DNA of 64,000 nucleotides from Isoperla grammatica. Lineage: Eukaryota > Arthropoda > Insecta > Plecoptera > Perlodidae. The notes under the pieces are model-generated. The model worked only from the letters and a program-made list of their open reading frames with translations. It did not search any database and had not been told where the DNA came from. The position numbers were made by a program, and so were the translations under genes. Positions within the stretch are counted from its first letter, which is position 1, and every line of letters starts with the position of its first letter. The stretch covers positions 104,857 to 168,856 of the forward strand of contig CAMDTW010000602.1 in assembly GCA_945910005.1 (NCBI GenBank). The letters run 5' to 3'. Positions 49,449-61,544 of this stretch are shown here, piece after piece.

Positions 49449-52400
49449 CACCCTCCGTTGAAAAATAAGAATTATAGGCTGCATTCTTCAAAAGTATAAT
49501 GAAAATGCATAAATTGAGTTTTTTCGTCGTTTTTGGTTAAAATATGCATAAAATATAGAAATTGGCTGATTTTAGTCTATCTACCACAAACTTCCAGTTT
49601 TAAGAGGAATCTTGCATACGGCTGGGATTCCTAAGAGTTTTCAACCAAATTGCACAAATCGTTGTTTTAGAGCGTTTCAGGCTCCAATAAGCACAATTTG
49701 TCCATTTCGTCACATTTCGATAACTTCTATAGAAGTTACACCCTCCGTCGAAAAATAAGAATTATAGGTTGCATTCTTCAAGAGTATAATGAAAATGCAT
49801 AAATTGAGTTTTTTTGTCGTTTTTGGTTAAAATATGCATAAAAAAAAGAATTTGGCTGATTTCAGTCTATCTACCACAAACTTCCAGTTTTAAGAGGAAT
49901 CTTGCATACGGCTGGGATTCCTAAGGGTTTCAACCAAAGTTGACAAATCGTTGTTTTAGAGCGTTTCATGCTCCAATAGGCACAATTTGTCCATTTCGTC
50001 ACCTTTCGATAACTACTTTAGAAGTTACACCAACCGTTGAAAAATAATAATGTTAGTGTGCATTCTGAAAGAGTATTATGAAAATGCATAAATTGAGTTT
50101 TTTGGTCGTTTTTGGTTAAAATATGCATAAAATATAGAAATTGGCTGATTTTAGTCTATCTACCACAAACTTCCAGTTTTAAGAGGAATCTTGCATACGG
50201 CCGGGATTCCTAAGGGTTTCAACCAAAGTTGACAAATCGTGTTTTTAGAGCGTTGTAGGCTCCAATAAGCTCAATTTGTCCATTTCGTCACATTTCGATT
50301 ACTTCTAAAGAAGTTACACCCTCCGTTGAAAAATAAGAATTATAGGCTGCATTCTTCAAGAGTATAATGAAAATGCATAAATTGAGTTTTTTCGTCGTTT
50401 TTGGTTAAAATATGCATAAAAAATAGAAATTGGCTGATTTCAGTCTATCTACCACAAACTTCCAGTTTTAAGAGGAATCATGCATACGGCTGGGATTCCT
50501 AAGGGTTTCAACCAAAGTTGACTAATCGTTGTTTTAGAGCGTTTGAGGCTCCAATAAGCACAATTTGTCCATTTCGTCACATTTCGATAACTACTTTAGA
50601 AGTTACACCAACCGTTGAAAAATAATAATGTTAGTGTGCATTCTGAAAGAGTATTATGAAAATGCATAAATTGAGTTTTTTGGTCGTTTTTGGTTAAAAT
50701 ATGCATAAAATATAGAAATTGGCTGATTTTAGTCTATCTACCACAAACTTCCAGTTTTAAGAGGAATCTTGCATACGGCCGGGATTCCTAAGGGTTTCAA
50801 CCAAAGTTAACAAATCGTTGTTTAAGAGCGTTTTAGGCTCCAATAAGCACAATTTGTCCATTTCGTCACATTTCGATAACTTCTATAGAAGTTACACCCT
50901 CCGTTGAAAAATAAGAATTATAGGCTGCATTCTTCAAGAGTATAATGAAAATGCATAAATTGAGTTTTTTCGTCGTTTTTGGTTAAAATATGCATAAAAT
51001 ATAGAAATTGGCTGATTTCAGTCTATCTACCACAAACTTCCAGTTTTAAGAGGAATCTTGCATACGGCTGGGATTCCTAAGGGTTTCAACCAAAGTTGAC
51101 AAATCGTTGTTTTAGAGCGTTTCAGGCTCCAATAAGCACAAATTGTCCATTTCGTCACATTTCGATAACTACTTTAGAAGTTACACCAACCGTTGGAAAA
51201 TAATAATGTTAGTGTGCATTCTAAAAGAGTATTATGAAAATGCATAAATTGAGTTTTTTGGTCGTTTTTGGTTAAAATATGCATAAAATACAGAAATTGG
51301 ATGATTTTAGTCTATTTACCACAAACTTCCAGTTTTAAGAGGAATCTTGCATACGGCCGGGATTCCTAAGGGTTTCAACCAAAGTTGACAAATCGTTGTT
51401 TTAGAGCGTTTTAGGCTCCAATAAGCACAATTTGTCCATTTCGTCACATTTCGATAACTTCTATAGAAGTTACACCCTCCGTTGAAAAATAAGAATTATA
51501 GGCTGCATTCTTCAAGAGTATAATGAAAATGCATAAATTGAGTTTTTTCGTGTTTTTGGTTAAAAAATGCATTAAATATAGAAATTGGCTGATTTTAGTC
51601 TATCTACCACAAACTTCCAGTTTTAAGAGGAATCTTGCATACGGCTGGGATTCCTAAGGGTTTCAACCAAAGTTGACAAATCGTTGTTTTAGAGCGTTTC
51701 AGGCTCCAATAAGCACAAATTGTCCATTTCGTCACATTTCGATAACTTCTATAGAAGTTACACCCTCCGTTAAAAAATAAGAATTATAGGCTGCATTCTT
51801 CAAGAGTATAATGAAAATGCAAAAATTGAGTTTTTTCGTCGTTTTTGGTTAAAATATGCATAAAATATAGAAATTGGCTGATTTTAGTCTATCTACCACA
51901 AACTTCCAGTTTAAAGAGGAATCTTGCATACGGCTGGGATTCCTAAGGGTTTCAACCAAATTGCACAAATCGTTGTTTTAGAGCGTTTCAGGCTCCAATA
52001 AGCACAATTTGTCCATTTCGTCACATTTCGATAATTTCTATAGAAGTTACACCCTCCGTTGAAAAATAAGAATTATATTTTGCATTCTTCAAGAGTATTA
52101 TGAAAATGCATAAATTGAGTTTTTTGTTCGTTTTTGGTTAAAATATGGATAAAATATAGAAATTGGCTGATTTCAGTCTATCTACCACAAACTTCGAGTT
52201 TTAAGAGGAATCTTGCATACGGCCGGGATTCCTAAGGGTTTCAACCAAAGTTGACAAATCGTGTTTTTCAAACGTTGTAGGCTCCAATAAGCTCAATTTG
52301 TCCATTTCGTCACATTTCGATTACTTCTATAGAAGTTACACCCTCCGTTGAAAAATAAGAATTATAGGCTGCATTCTTCAAGAGTATAATGAAAATGCAT

Positions 52401-53205
52401 AAATTGAGTTTTTTCGTCGTTTTTGGTTAAAATATGCATAAAAAATAGAAATTGGCTGATTTCAGTCTATCTACGACTAACTTCCAGTTTTAAGAGGAAT
52501 CATGCATACGGCTGGGATTCCTAAGGGTTTCAACCAAAGTTGACTAATCAATGTTTTAGAGCGTTTGAGGCTCCAATAAGCACAATTTGTCCATTTCGTC
52601 ACATTTCGATAACTACTTTAGAAGTTACACCAACCGTTGAAAAATAATAATGTTAGTGTGCATTCTGAAAGAGTATTATGAAAATGCATAAATTGAGTTT
52701 TTTGGTCGTTTTTGGTTAAAATATGCATAAAATATAGAAATTGGCTGATTTAAGTCTATCTACCACAAACTTCCAGTTTTAAGAGGAATCTTGCATACGG
52801 CCGGGATTCCTAAGGGTTTCAACCAAAGTTAACAAATCGTTGTTTAAGAGCGTTTTAGGCTCCAATAAGCACAATTTGTCCATTTCGTCACATTTCGATA
52901 ACTTCTATAGAAGTTACACCCTCCGTTGAAAAATAAGAATTATAGGCTGCATTCTTCAAGAGTATAATGAAAATGCATAAATTGAGTTTTTTCGTCGTTT
53001 TTGGTTAAAATATGCATAAAATATAGAAATTGGCTGATTTCAGTCTATCTACCACAAACTTCCAGTTTTAAGAGGAATCTTGCATACGGCTGGGATTCCT
53101 AAGGGTTTCAACCAAAGTTGACAAATCGTTGTTTTAGAGCGTTTTAGGCTTAAATAAGCACAAATTGTCCATTTCGTCACATTTCGATAACTACTTTAGA
53201 AGTTA
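49449..53205 (+). repeat. 15-mer HOR copy 1 (offset 4334 bp)
   Basis: Thirteen consecutive monomers (49449 to 52917) match 53783 to 57251 at a constant offset of 4334 bp. Linked rare variants include CTAAGAGTTTTCAACC, TGCTCCAATAGGCAC, TCTAAAGAAG, ATCATGCATACGG, CATTCTAAAAGAG, TTCAAACGTTGTAGG and CTACGACTAACTTCC. Few differences are visible, which suggests recent amplification. Confidence 0.9.
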
Positions 53206-53493
53206 CACCAACCGTTGGAAAATAATAATGTTAGTGTGCATTCTGAAAGAGTATAATGAAAATGCATAAATTGAGTTTTTTCGTGTTTTTGGTTAAAAAA
53301 TGCATAAAATATAGAAATTGGCTGATTTTAGTCTATCTACCACAAACTTCCAGTTTTAAGAGGAATCTTGCATACGGCTGGGATTCCTAAGGGTTTCAAC
53401 CAAATTGCACAAATCGTTGTTTTAGAGCGTTTCAGGCTCCGATAAGCACAATTTGTCCATTTCGTCACATTTCGATAACTTCTATAGAAGTTA
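53206..53493 (+). repeat. Chimeric A/C monomer
   Basis: The head is type A of the GTTGGAAAATAA class through CTGAAAGAG. From TATAATG on it is a C body with TTTTTTCGTGTTTTTGG and TTAAAAAATGCAT. The partner one period away (57539) keeps the A body (TATTATG, TTTTTTGGTCG). The crossover therefore lies between about 53248 and 53281. Confidence 0.88.
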
Positions 53494-53782
53494 TACCCTC
53501 CGTCGAAAAATAAGAATTATAGGTTGCATTCTTCAAGAGTATAATGAAAATGCATAAATTGAGTTTTTTCGTCGTTTTTGGTTAAAATATGCATAAAAAA
53601 TAGAAATTGGCTGATTTCAGTCTATCTACCACAAACTTCCAGTTTTAAGAGGAATCTTGCATACGGCCGGGATTCCTAAGGGTTTCAACCAAAGTTGACA
53701 AATCGTTGTTTTAGAGCGTTTCAGGCTCCAATAAGCAAAATTTGTCCATTTCGTCACATTTCGATAACTTCTATAGAAGTTA

Positions 53783-56700
53783 CACCCTCCGTTGAAAAAT
53801 AAGAATTATAGGCTGCATTCTTCAAAAGTATAATGAAAATGCATAAATTGAGTTTTTTCGTCGTTTTTGGTTAAAATATGCATAAAATATAGAAATTGGC
53901 TGATTTTAGTCTATCTACCACAAACTTCCAGTTTTAAGAGGAATCTTGCATACGGCTGGGATTCCTAAGAGTTTTCAACCAAATTGCACAAATCGTTGTT
54001 TTAGAGCGTTTCAGGCTCCAATAAGCACAATTTGTCCATTTCGTCACATTTCGATAACTTCTATAGAAGTTACACCCTCCGTCGAAAAATAAGAATTATA
54101 GGTTGCATTCTTCAAGAGTATAATGAAAATGCATAAATTGAGTTTTTTTGTCGTTTTTGGTTAAAATATGCATAAAAAAAAGAATTTGGCTGATTTCAGT
54201 CTATCTACCACAAACTTCCAGTTTTAAGAGGAATCTTGCATACGGCTGGGATTCCTAAGGGTTTCAACCAAAGTTGACAAATCGTTGTTTTAGAGCGTTT
54301 CATGCTCCAATAGGCACAATTTGTCCATTTCGTCACCTTTCGATAACTACTTTAGAAGTTACACCAACCGTTGAAAAATAATAATGTTAGTGTGCATTCT
54401 GAAAGAGTATTATGAAAATGCATAAATTGAGTTTTTTGGTCGTTTTTGGTTAAAATATGCATAAAATATAGAAATTGGCTGATTTTAGTCTATCTACCAC
54501 AAACTTCCAGTTTTAAGAGGAATCTTGCATACGGCCGGGATTCCTAAGGGTTTCAACCAAAGTTGACAAATCGTGTTTTTAGAGCGTTGTAGGCTCCAAT
54601 AAGCTCAATTTGTCCATTTCGTCACATTTCGATTACTTCTAAAGAAGTTACACCCTCCGTTGAAAAATAAGAATTATAGGCTGCATTCTTCAAGAGTATA
54701 ATGAAAATGCATAAATTGAGTTTTTTCGTCGTTTTTGGTTAAAATATGCATAAAAAATAGAAATTGGCTGATTTCAGTCTATCTACCACAAACTTCCAGT
54801 TTTAAGAGGAATCATGCATACGGCTGGGATTCCTAAGGGTTTCAACCAAAGTTGACTAATCGTTGTTTTAGAGCGTTTGAGGCTCCAATAAGCACAATTT
54901 GTCCATTTCGTCACATTTCGATAACTACTTTAGAAGTTACACCAACCTTTGAAAAATAATAATGTTAGTGTGCATTCTGAAAGAGTATTATGAAAATGCA
55001 TAAATTGAGTTTTTTGGTCGTTTTTGGTTAAAATATGCATAAAATATAGAAATTGGCTGATTTTAGTCTATCTACCACAAACTTCCAGTTTTAAGAGGAA
55101 TCTTGCATACGGCCGGGATTCCTAAGGGTTTCAACCAAAGTTAACAAATCGTTGTTTAAGAGCGTTTTAGGCTCCAATAAGCACAAATTGTCCATTTCGT
55201 CACATTTCGATAACTTCTATAGAAGTTACACCCTCCGTTGAAAAATAAGAATTATAGGCTGCATTCTTCAAGAGTATAATGAAAATGCATAAATTGAGTT
55301 TTTTCGTCGTTTTTGGTTAAAATATGCATAAAATATAGAAATTGGCTGATTTCAGTCTATCTACCACAAACTTCCAGTTTTAAGAGGAATCTTGCATACG
55401 GCTGGGATTCCTAAGGGTTTCAACCAAAGTTGACAAATCGTTGTTTTAGAGCGTTTCAGGCTCCAATAAGCACAAATTGTCCATTTCGTCACATTTCGAT
55501 AACTACTTTAGAAGTTACACCAACCGTTGGAAAATAATAATGTTAGTGTGCATTCTAAAAGAGTATTATGAAAATGCATAAATTGAGTTTTTTGGTCGTT
55601 TTTGGTTAAAATATGCATAAAATACAGAAATTGGATGATTTTAGTCTATTTACCACAAACTTCCAGTTTTAAGAGGAATCTTGCATACGGCCGGGATTCC
55701 TAAGGGTTTCAACCAAAGTTGACAAATCGTTGTTTTAGAGCGTTTTAGGCTCCAATAAGCACAATTTGTCCATTTCGTCACATTTCGATAACTTCTATAG
55801 AAGTTACACCCTCCGTTGAAAAATAAGAATTATAGGCTGCATTCTTCAAGAGTATAATGAAAATGCATAAATTGAGTTTTTTCGTGTTTTTGGTTAAAAA
55901 ATGCATTAAATATAGAAATTGGCTGATTTTAGTCTATCTACCACAAACTTCCAGTTTTAAGAGGAATCTTGCATACGGCTGGGATTCCTAAGGGTTTCAA
56001 CCAAAGTTGACAAATCGTTGTTTTAGAGCGTTTCAGGCTCCAATAAGCACAAATTGTCCATTTCGTCACATTTCGATAACTTCTATAGAAGTTACACCCT
56101 CCGTTAAAAAATAAGAATTATAGGCTGCATTCTTCAAGAGTATAATGAAAATGCAAAAATTGAGTTTTTTCGTCGTTTTTGGTTAAAATATGCATAAAAT
56201 ATAGAAATTGGCTGATTTTAGTCTATCTACCACAAACTTCCAGTTTAAAGAGGAATCTTGCATACGGCTGGGATTCCTAAGGGTTTCAACCAAATTGCAC
56301 AAATCGTTGTTTTAGAGCGTTTCAGGCTCCAATAAGCACAATTTGTCCATTTCGTCACATTTCGATAATTTCTATAGAAGTTACACCCTCCGTTGAAAAA
56401 TAAGAATTATATTTTGCATTCTTCAAGAGTATTATGAAAATGCATAAATTGAGTTTTTTGTTCGTTTTTGGTTAAAATATGGATAAAATATAGAAATTGG
56501 CTGATTTCAGTCTATCTACCACAAACTTCGAGTTTTAAGAGGAATCTTGCATACGGCCGGGATTCCTAAGGGTTTCAACCAAAGTTGACAAATCGTGTTT
56601 TTCAAACGTTGTAGGCTCCAATAAGCTCAATTTGTCCATTTCGTCACATTTCGATTACTTCTATAGAAGTTACACCCTCCGTTGAAAAATAAGAATTATA

Positions 56701-57538
56701 GGCTGCATTCTTCAAGAGTATAATGAAAATGCATAAATTGAGTTTTTTCGTCGTTTTTGGTTAAAATATGCATAAAAAATAGAAATTGGCTGATTTCAGT
56801 CTATCTACGACTAACTTCCAGTTTTAAGAGGAATCATGCATACGGCTGGGATTCCTAAGGGTTTCAACCAAAGTTGACTAATCAATGTTTTAGAGCGTTT
56901 GAGGCTCCAATAAGCACAATTTGTCCATTTCGTCACATTTCGATAACTACTTTAGAAGTTACACCAACCGTTGAAAAATAATAATGTTAGTGTGCATTCT
57001 GAAAGAGTATTATGAAAATGCATAAATTGAGTTTTTTGGTCGTTTTTGGTTAAAATATGCATAAAATATAGAAATTGGCTGATTTAAGTCTATCTACCAC
57101 AAACTTCCAGTTTTAAGAGGAATCTTGCATACGGCCGGGATTCCTAAGGGTTTCAACCAAAGTTAACAAATCGTTGTTTAAGAGCGTTTTAGGCTCCAAT
57201 AAGCACAATTTGTCCATTTCGTCACATTTCGATAACTTCTATAGAAGTTACACCCTCCTTTGAAAAATAAGAATTATAGGCTGCATTCTTCAAGAGTATA
57301 ATGAAAATGCATAAATTGAGTTTTTTCGTCGTTTTTGGTTAAAATATGCATAAAATATAGAAATTGGCTGATTTCAGTCTATCTACACAAACTTCCAGTT
57401 TTAAGAGGAATCTTGCATACGGCTGGGATTCCTAAGGGTTTCAACCAAAGTTGACAAATCGTTGTTTTAGAGCGTTTTAGGCTTAAATAAGCACAAATTG
57501 TCCATTTCGTCACATTTCGATAACTACTTTAGAAGTTA
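53783..57538 (+). repeat. 15-mer HOR copy 2 (offset 4334 bp)
   Basis: Partner of 49449-53205. It carries the same variants plus a few private changes (ACCAACCTTTG at 54940, CCTCCTTTG at 57251, CTACACAAAC at 57384). The two copies are separated by the chimeric monomer 53206-53493 and one TATACCC-head monomer (53494-53782). Confidence 0.9.
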
Positions 57539-59273
57539 CACCAACCGTTGGAAAATAATAATGTTAGTGTGCATTCTGAAAGAGTATTATGAAAATGCAT
57601 AAATTGAGTTTTTTGGTCGTTTTTGGTTAAAATATGCATAAAATACAGAAATTGGATGATTTTAGTCTATTTACCACAAACTTCCAGTTTTAAGAGGAAT
57701 CTTGCATACGGCCGGGATTCCTAAGGGTTTCAACCAAAGTTGACAAATCGTTGTTTTAAAGCGTTTAAGGCTCCAATAAGCACAATTTGTCCATTTCGTC
57801 ACATTTCGATAACTTCTATAGAAGTTACACCCTCCGTTGAAAAATAAGAATTAAAGGCTGCATTCTTCAAGAGTATAATGAAAATGCATAAATTGAGTTT
57901 TTTCGTGTTTTTGGTTAAAAAATGCATTAAATATAGAAATTGGCTGATTTAAGTCTATCTACCACAAACTTCCAGTTTTAAGAGGAATCTTGCATACGGC
58001 TGGGATTCCTAAGGGTTTCAACCAAAGTTGACAAATCGTTGTTTTAGAGCGTTTCAGGCTCCAATAAGCACAAATTGTCCATTTCGTCACATTTCGATAA
58101 CTTCTATAGAAGTTACACCCTCCGTTAAAAAATAAGAATTATAGGCTGCATTCTTCAAGAGTATAATGAAAATGCAAAAAATTTAGTTTTTCGTCGTTTT
58201 TGGTTAAAATATGCAGAAAATATAGAAATTGGCTGATTTTAGTCTATCTACCACAAACTTCCAGTTTTAAGAGGAATCTATGCATACGGCTGGGATTCCT
58301 AAGGGTTTCAACCAAATTGCACAAATCGTTGTTTTAGAGCGTTTCAGGCTCCAATAAGCACAATTTGTCCATTTCGTCACATTTCGATAACTTCTATAGA
58401 AGTTACACCCTCCGTCGAAAAATAAAAATTTTAGGTTGCATTCTTCAAGAGTATAATGAAAAATGCATAAATTGAGTTTTTTCGTAGTTTTTGGTTAAAA
58501 TATGCATAAAAAACAGAAATTGGCTGATTTCAGTCTATCTACCACAAACTTCCAGTTTTAAGAGGAATCTTGCATACGGCCGGGATTCCTAAGGGTTTCA
58601 ACCAAAGTTGACAAATCGTTGTTTTAGAGCGTTTTAGGCTCCAATAAGCACAATTTGTCCATTTCGTCACATTTCGATAACTTCTATAGAAGTAACACCC
58701 TCCGATAAAAAATAAGAATTATAGGCTGCATTCTTCAAGAGTATAATGAAAATGCATAAATTGAGTTTTTTCGTCGTTTTTGGTTAAAATATGCATAAAA
58801 AATAGAAATTGGCTGATTTCAGTCTATCTACCACAAACTTCCAGTTTAAAGAGGAATCTTGCATACGGCCGGGATTCCTAAGGGTTACAACCAAAGTTGA
58901 CAAATCGTTGGTTTAGAGCGTTTCAGACTCCAATAAGCACAATTTGTCCATTTCGTCACATTTCGATAACTTCTATAGAAGTTACACCCTCCGTTGAAAA
59001 ATAAGAATTATAGGCTGCATTCTTCAAGAGTATAATGAAAATGCATAAATTGAGTTTTTTCGTCGTTTTTGGTTAAAATATGCATAAAATATAGAAATTG
59101 GCTGATTTCAGTCTATCTACCACAAACTTCCAGTTTTAAGAGGAATCTTGCATACGGCTGGGATTCCTAAGGGTTTCAACCAAAGTTGACAAATCGTTGT
59201 TTTAGAGCGTTTCAGGCTCCAATAAGCACAAATTGTCCATTTCGTCACATTTCGATAACTACTTTAGAAGTTA
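57539..59273 (+). repeat. Six-monomer block duplicated from 43673-45405
   Basis: Six monomers at 57539, 57828, 58116, 58406, 58696 and 58985 match those at 43673-45405 at an offset of 13866-13868 bp (48 monomers). Shared variants are TTTTAAAGCGTTTAAGGC, AATTAAAGGCTGC, GCAGAAAATATAG, TTCGTAGTTTTTGG and TCGTTGGTTTAGAG. It has extra small indels at about 58171-58195, 58279 and 58461. Confidence 0.85.
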
Positions 59274-59562
59274 CACCAACCGTTTGAAAATAATAATGTT
59301 AGTGTGCATTCTGAAAGAGTATTATGAAAATGCATAAATTGAGTTTTTTGGTCGTTTTTGGTTAAAATATGCATAAAATACAGAAATTGGATGATTTTAG
59401 TCTATTTACCACAAACTTCCAGTTTTAAGAGGAATCTTGCATACGGCCGGGATTCCTAAGGGTTTCAACCAAAGTTGACAAATCGTTGTTTTAGAGCGTT
59501 TTAGGCTCCAATAAGCACAATTTGTCCATTTCGTCACATTTCGATAACTTCTATAGAAGTTA

Positions 59563-60139
59563 CACCCTCCGTTGAAAAATAAGAATTATAGGCTGCATTC
59601 TTCAAGAGTATAATGAAAATGCATAAATTGAGTTTTTTCGTGTTTTTGGTTAAAAAATGCATTAAATATAGATATTGGCTGATTTTAGTCTATCTACCAC
59701 AAACTTCCAGTTTTAAGAGGAATCTTGCATACGGCTGGGATTCCTAAGGGTTTCAACCAAAGTTGACAAATCGTTGTTTTAGAGCGTTTCAGGCTCCAAT
59801 AAGCACAAATTGTCCATTTCGTCACATTTCGATAACTTCTATAGAAGTTACACCCTCCGTTGAAAAATAAGAATTATAGGCTGCATTCTTCAAGAGTATA
59901 ATGAAAATGCATAAATTGAGTTTTTTTCGTGTTTTTGGTTAAAAAATGCATTAAATATAGATATTGGCTGATTTTAGTCTATCTACCACAAACTTCCAGT
60001 TTTAAGAGGAATCTTGCATACGGCTGGGATTCCTAAGGGTTTCAACCAAAGTTGACAAATCGTTGTTTTAGAGCGTTTCAGGCTCCAATAAGCACAAATT
60101 GTCCATTTCGTCACATTTCGATAACTTCTATAGAAGTTA
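59563..60139 (+). repeat. Fresh tandem duplication of one monomer
   Basis: Monomers 59563-59850 and 59851-60139 share the TAGATATTGGCTG variant found nowhere else that I noticed. By eye they differ by one T in the T-run before CGTG. Neighbouring monomers normally differ at many sites, so this pair is a single-repeat duplication, or an assembly artefact. Confidence 0.9.
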
Positions 60140-61276
60140 CACCCTCCGTTAAAAAATAAGAATTATAGGCTGCATTCTTCAAGAGTATAATGAAAATGCA
60201 AAAATTGAGTTTTTTTGTCGTTTTTGGTTAAAATATGCATAAAATATAGAAATTGGCTGATTTTAGTCTATCTACCACAAACTTCCAGTTTAAAGAGGAA
60301 TCTTGCATACGGCTGGGATTCCTAAGGGTTTCAACCAAATTGCACAAATCGTTGTTTTAGAGCGTTTCAGGCTCCAATAAGCACAATTTGTCCATTTCGT
60401 CACATTTCGATAATTTCTATAGAAGTTACACCCTCCGTTGAAAAATAAGAATTATATTTTGCATTCTTCAAGAGTATTATGAAAATGCATAAATTGAGTT
60501 TTTTGTTCGTTTTTGGTTAAAATATGGATAAAATATAGAAATTGGCTGATTTCAGTCTATCTACCACAAACTTCGAGTTTTAAGAGGAATCTTGCATACG
60601 GCCGGGATTCCTAAGGGTTTCAACCAAAGTTGACAAATCGTGTTTTTCGAGCGTTGTAGGCTCCAATAAGCTCAATTTGTCCATTTCGTCACATTTCGAT
60701 TACTTCTATAGAAGTTACACCCTCCGTTGAAAAATAAGAATTATAGGCTGCATTCTTCAAGAGTATAATGAAAATGCATAAATTGAGTTTTTTCGTCGTT
60801 TTTGGTTAAAATATGCATAAAAAATAGAAATTGGCTGATTTCAGTCTATCTACCACAAACTTCCAGTTTTAAGAGGAATCATGCATACGGCTGGGATTCC
60901 TAAGGGTTTCAACCAAAGTTGACTAATCGTTGTTTTAGAGCGTTTGAGGCTCCAATAAGCACAATTTGTCCATTTCGTCACATTTCGATAACTACTTTAG
61001 AAGTTACACCAACCGTTGAAAAATAATAATGTTAGTGTGCATTCTGAAAGAGTATTATGAAAATGCATAAATTGAGTTTTTTGGTCGTTTTTGGTTAAAA
61101 TATGCATAAAATATAGAAATTGGCTGATTTCAGTCTATCTACCACAAACTTCCAGTTTTAAGAGGAATCTTGCATACGGCTGGGATTCCTAAGGGTTTCA
61201 ACCAAAGTTGACAAATCGTTGTTTTAGAGCGTTTCAGGCTTAAATAAGCACAAATTGTCCATTTCGTCACATTTCG

Positions 61277-61291
61277 ATAACTACTTTAGAA
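61277..61291 (+). repeat. Target-site duplication, left copy
   Basis: ATAACTACTTTAGAA is ordinary satellite sequence (the A-associated boundary palindrome) preceded by the usual TTTCG. It repeats exactly at 61567-61581. The base before the match differs (G here, C on the right), so the duplication is 15 bp. Confidence 0.85.
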
Positions 61292-61470
61292 ATTCAAGAA
61301 GTGTTCTTGAAAGAATTTCCATAGATATCTCATCGATCAAGCTTACGTCACGCTATGCATTAAATAATATATATGTGTGGCTGGTCAACTCAAGTGCAAC
61401 CATAGCGTTGCAGTGTTGTTCCACCGCCACATACTATCTTAATGCATTACATCCAGTCATTGAATTACCG
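61292..61470 (+). other. Unassigned part of the insertion, with inverted repeats
   Basis: No coding or RNA family is recognised in these 179 bp. At the left edge TTCAAGAA-GTG-TTCTTGAA (61293-61311) is a perfect 8-bp hairpin. ATGCATTAA (61355-61363) pairs with TTAATGCAT (61439-61447), and GCAAC/GTTGC (near 61396-61411) lies between them. An open frame of 76 codons from 61255 spans satellite, insert and tRNA-like sequence and has no coding features, so I do not call it a gene. Confidence 0.6.
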
Positions 61471-61477
61471 GTCCCGG

Positions 61478-61490
61478 TGGTCTAGGGGTT
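61478..61490 (+). promoter_or_regulatory. Pol III A box
   Basis: TGGTCTAGGGGTT matches the A-box form TRGYNNARNNG at the expected place (tRNA position 8 onward), about 33 bp before the B box. Confidence 0.75.
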
Positions 61491-61520
61491 ATGGCGCCCA
61501 CCCGGCAAGTGGGAGACCTG

Positions 61521-61531
61521 GGTTCGATTCC
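61521..61531 (+). promoter_or_regulatory. Pol III B box
   Basis: GGTTCGATTCC is a perfect match to the B-box consensus GGTTCGANTCC, in the T arm of the tRNA-like fold. Confidence 0.85.
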
Positions 61532-61544
61532 CAGTCGGGGTTGG

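Larger units (their letters stand above)
1..61291 (+). repeat. ~289-bp satellite array, left part
   Basis: Uninterrupted head-to-tail array. The monomer junction (TTACACC followed by CTCCG or AACCG) recurs at 1, 290, 579, 868, 1156, 1444 and so on to 61007, almost always 287-292 bp apart. All copies read in the same direction. A C-type monomer tallied by hand is 289 bp and 34.6% G+C. Conserved landmarks in order are: the head CACC[CT/AA]CCGTTGAAAAATAA, two ATGCATAAA boxes about 40 bp apart, GGCTGATTT(C/T)AGTCTATCTACC, CTTGCATACGGC(C/T)GGGATTCC, GGGTTTCAACCAAA, GAGCGTTT(C/T)AGGCTCCAATA, and GTCACATTTCG, then a palindrome. No gene, RNA gene or transposon is visible in this stretch. Its likely genomic setting is centromeric or pericentromeric heterochromatin, by analogy with other HOR satellites; the sequence itself does not prove this. 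Confidence 0.98.
61471..61542 (+). tRNA. tRNA-like sequence, GGC at the anticodon position; probably a pseudogene or SINE promoter head
   Basis: It folds as a cloverleaf of 72 nt. The acceptor stem GTCCCGG pairs with TCGGGGT, with wobble pairs at 1-72, 2-71 and 7-66. The D arm is GTC/GGC around TAGGGGTTAT. The anticodon stem is CCCAC/GTGGG with loop CCGGCAA. The variable region is AGAC, and the T arm is CTGGG TTCGATT CCCAG. Positions 34-36 read GGC, nominally alanine, but position 33 is C where tRNAs have U, and the acceptor stem is weak at its end. The D-arm sequence TGGTCTAGGGGTTAT looks more like the Gly/Val/Glu type than Ala. A working tRNA is doubtful. The internal promoter boxes look intact and a T5 run follows. 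Confidence 0.75.

Noticed and set aside
61255..61485. 76-codon open frame from satellite into the insertion
   Set aside because: It crosses the insertion boundary and enters the tRNA-like region. Chance frame, no protein features.
61471..61542. Functional tRNA-Ala(GGC) gene
   Set aside because: C33 in place of U33, a weak acceptor end and a non-Ala-like D arm make a working alanine tRNA unlikely. Kept as tRNA-like with uncertain identity.
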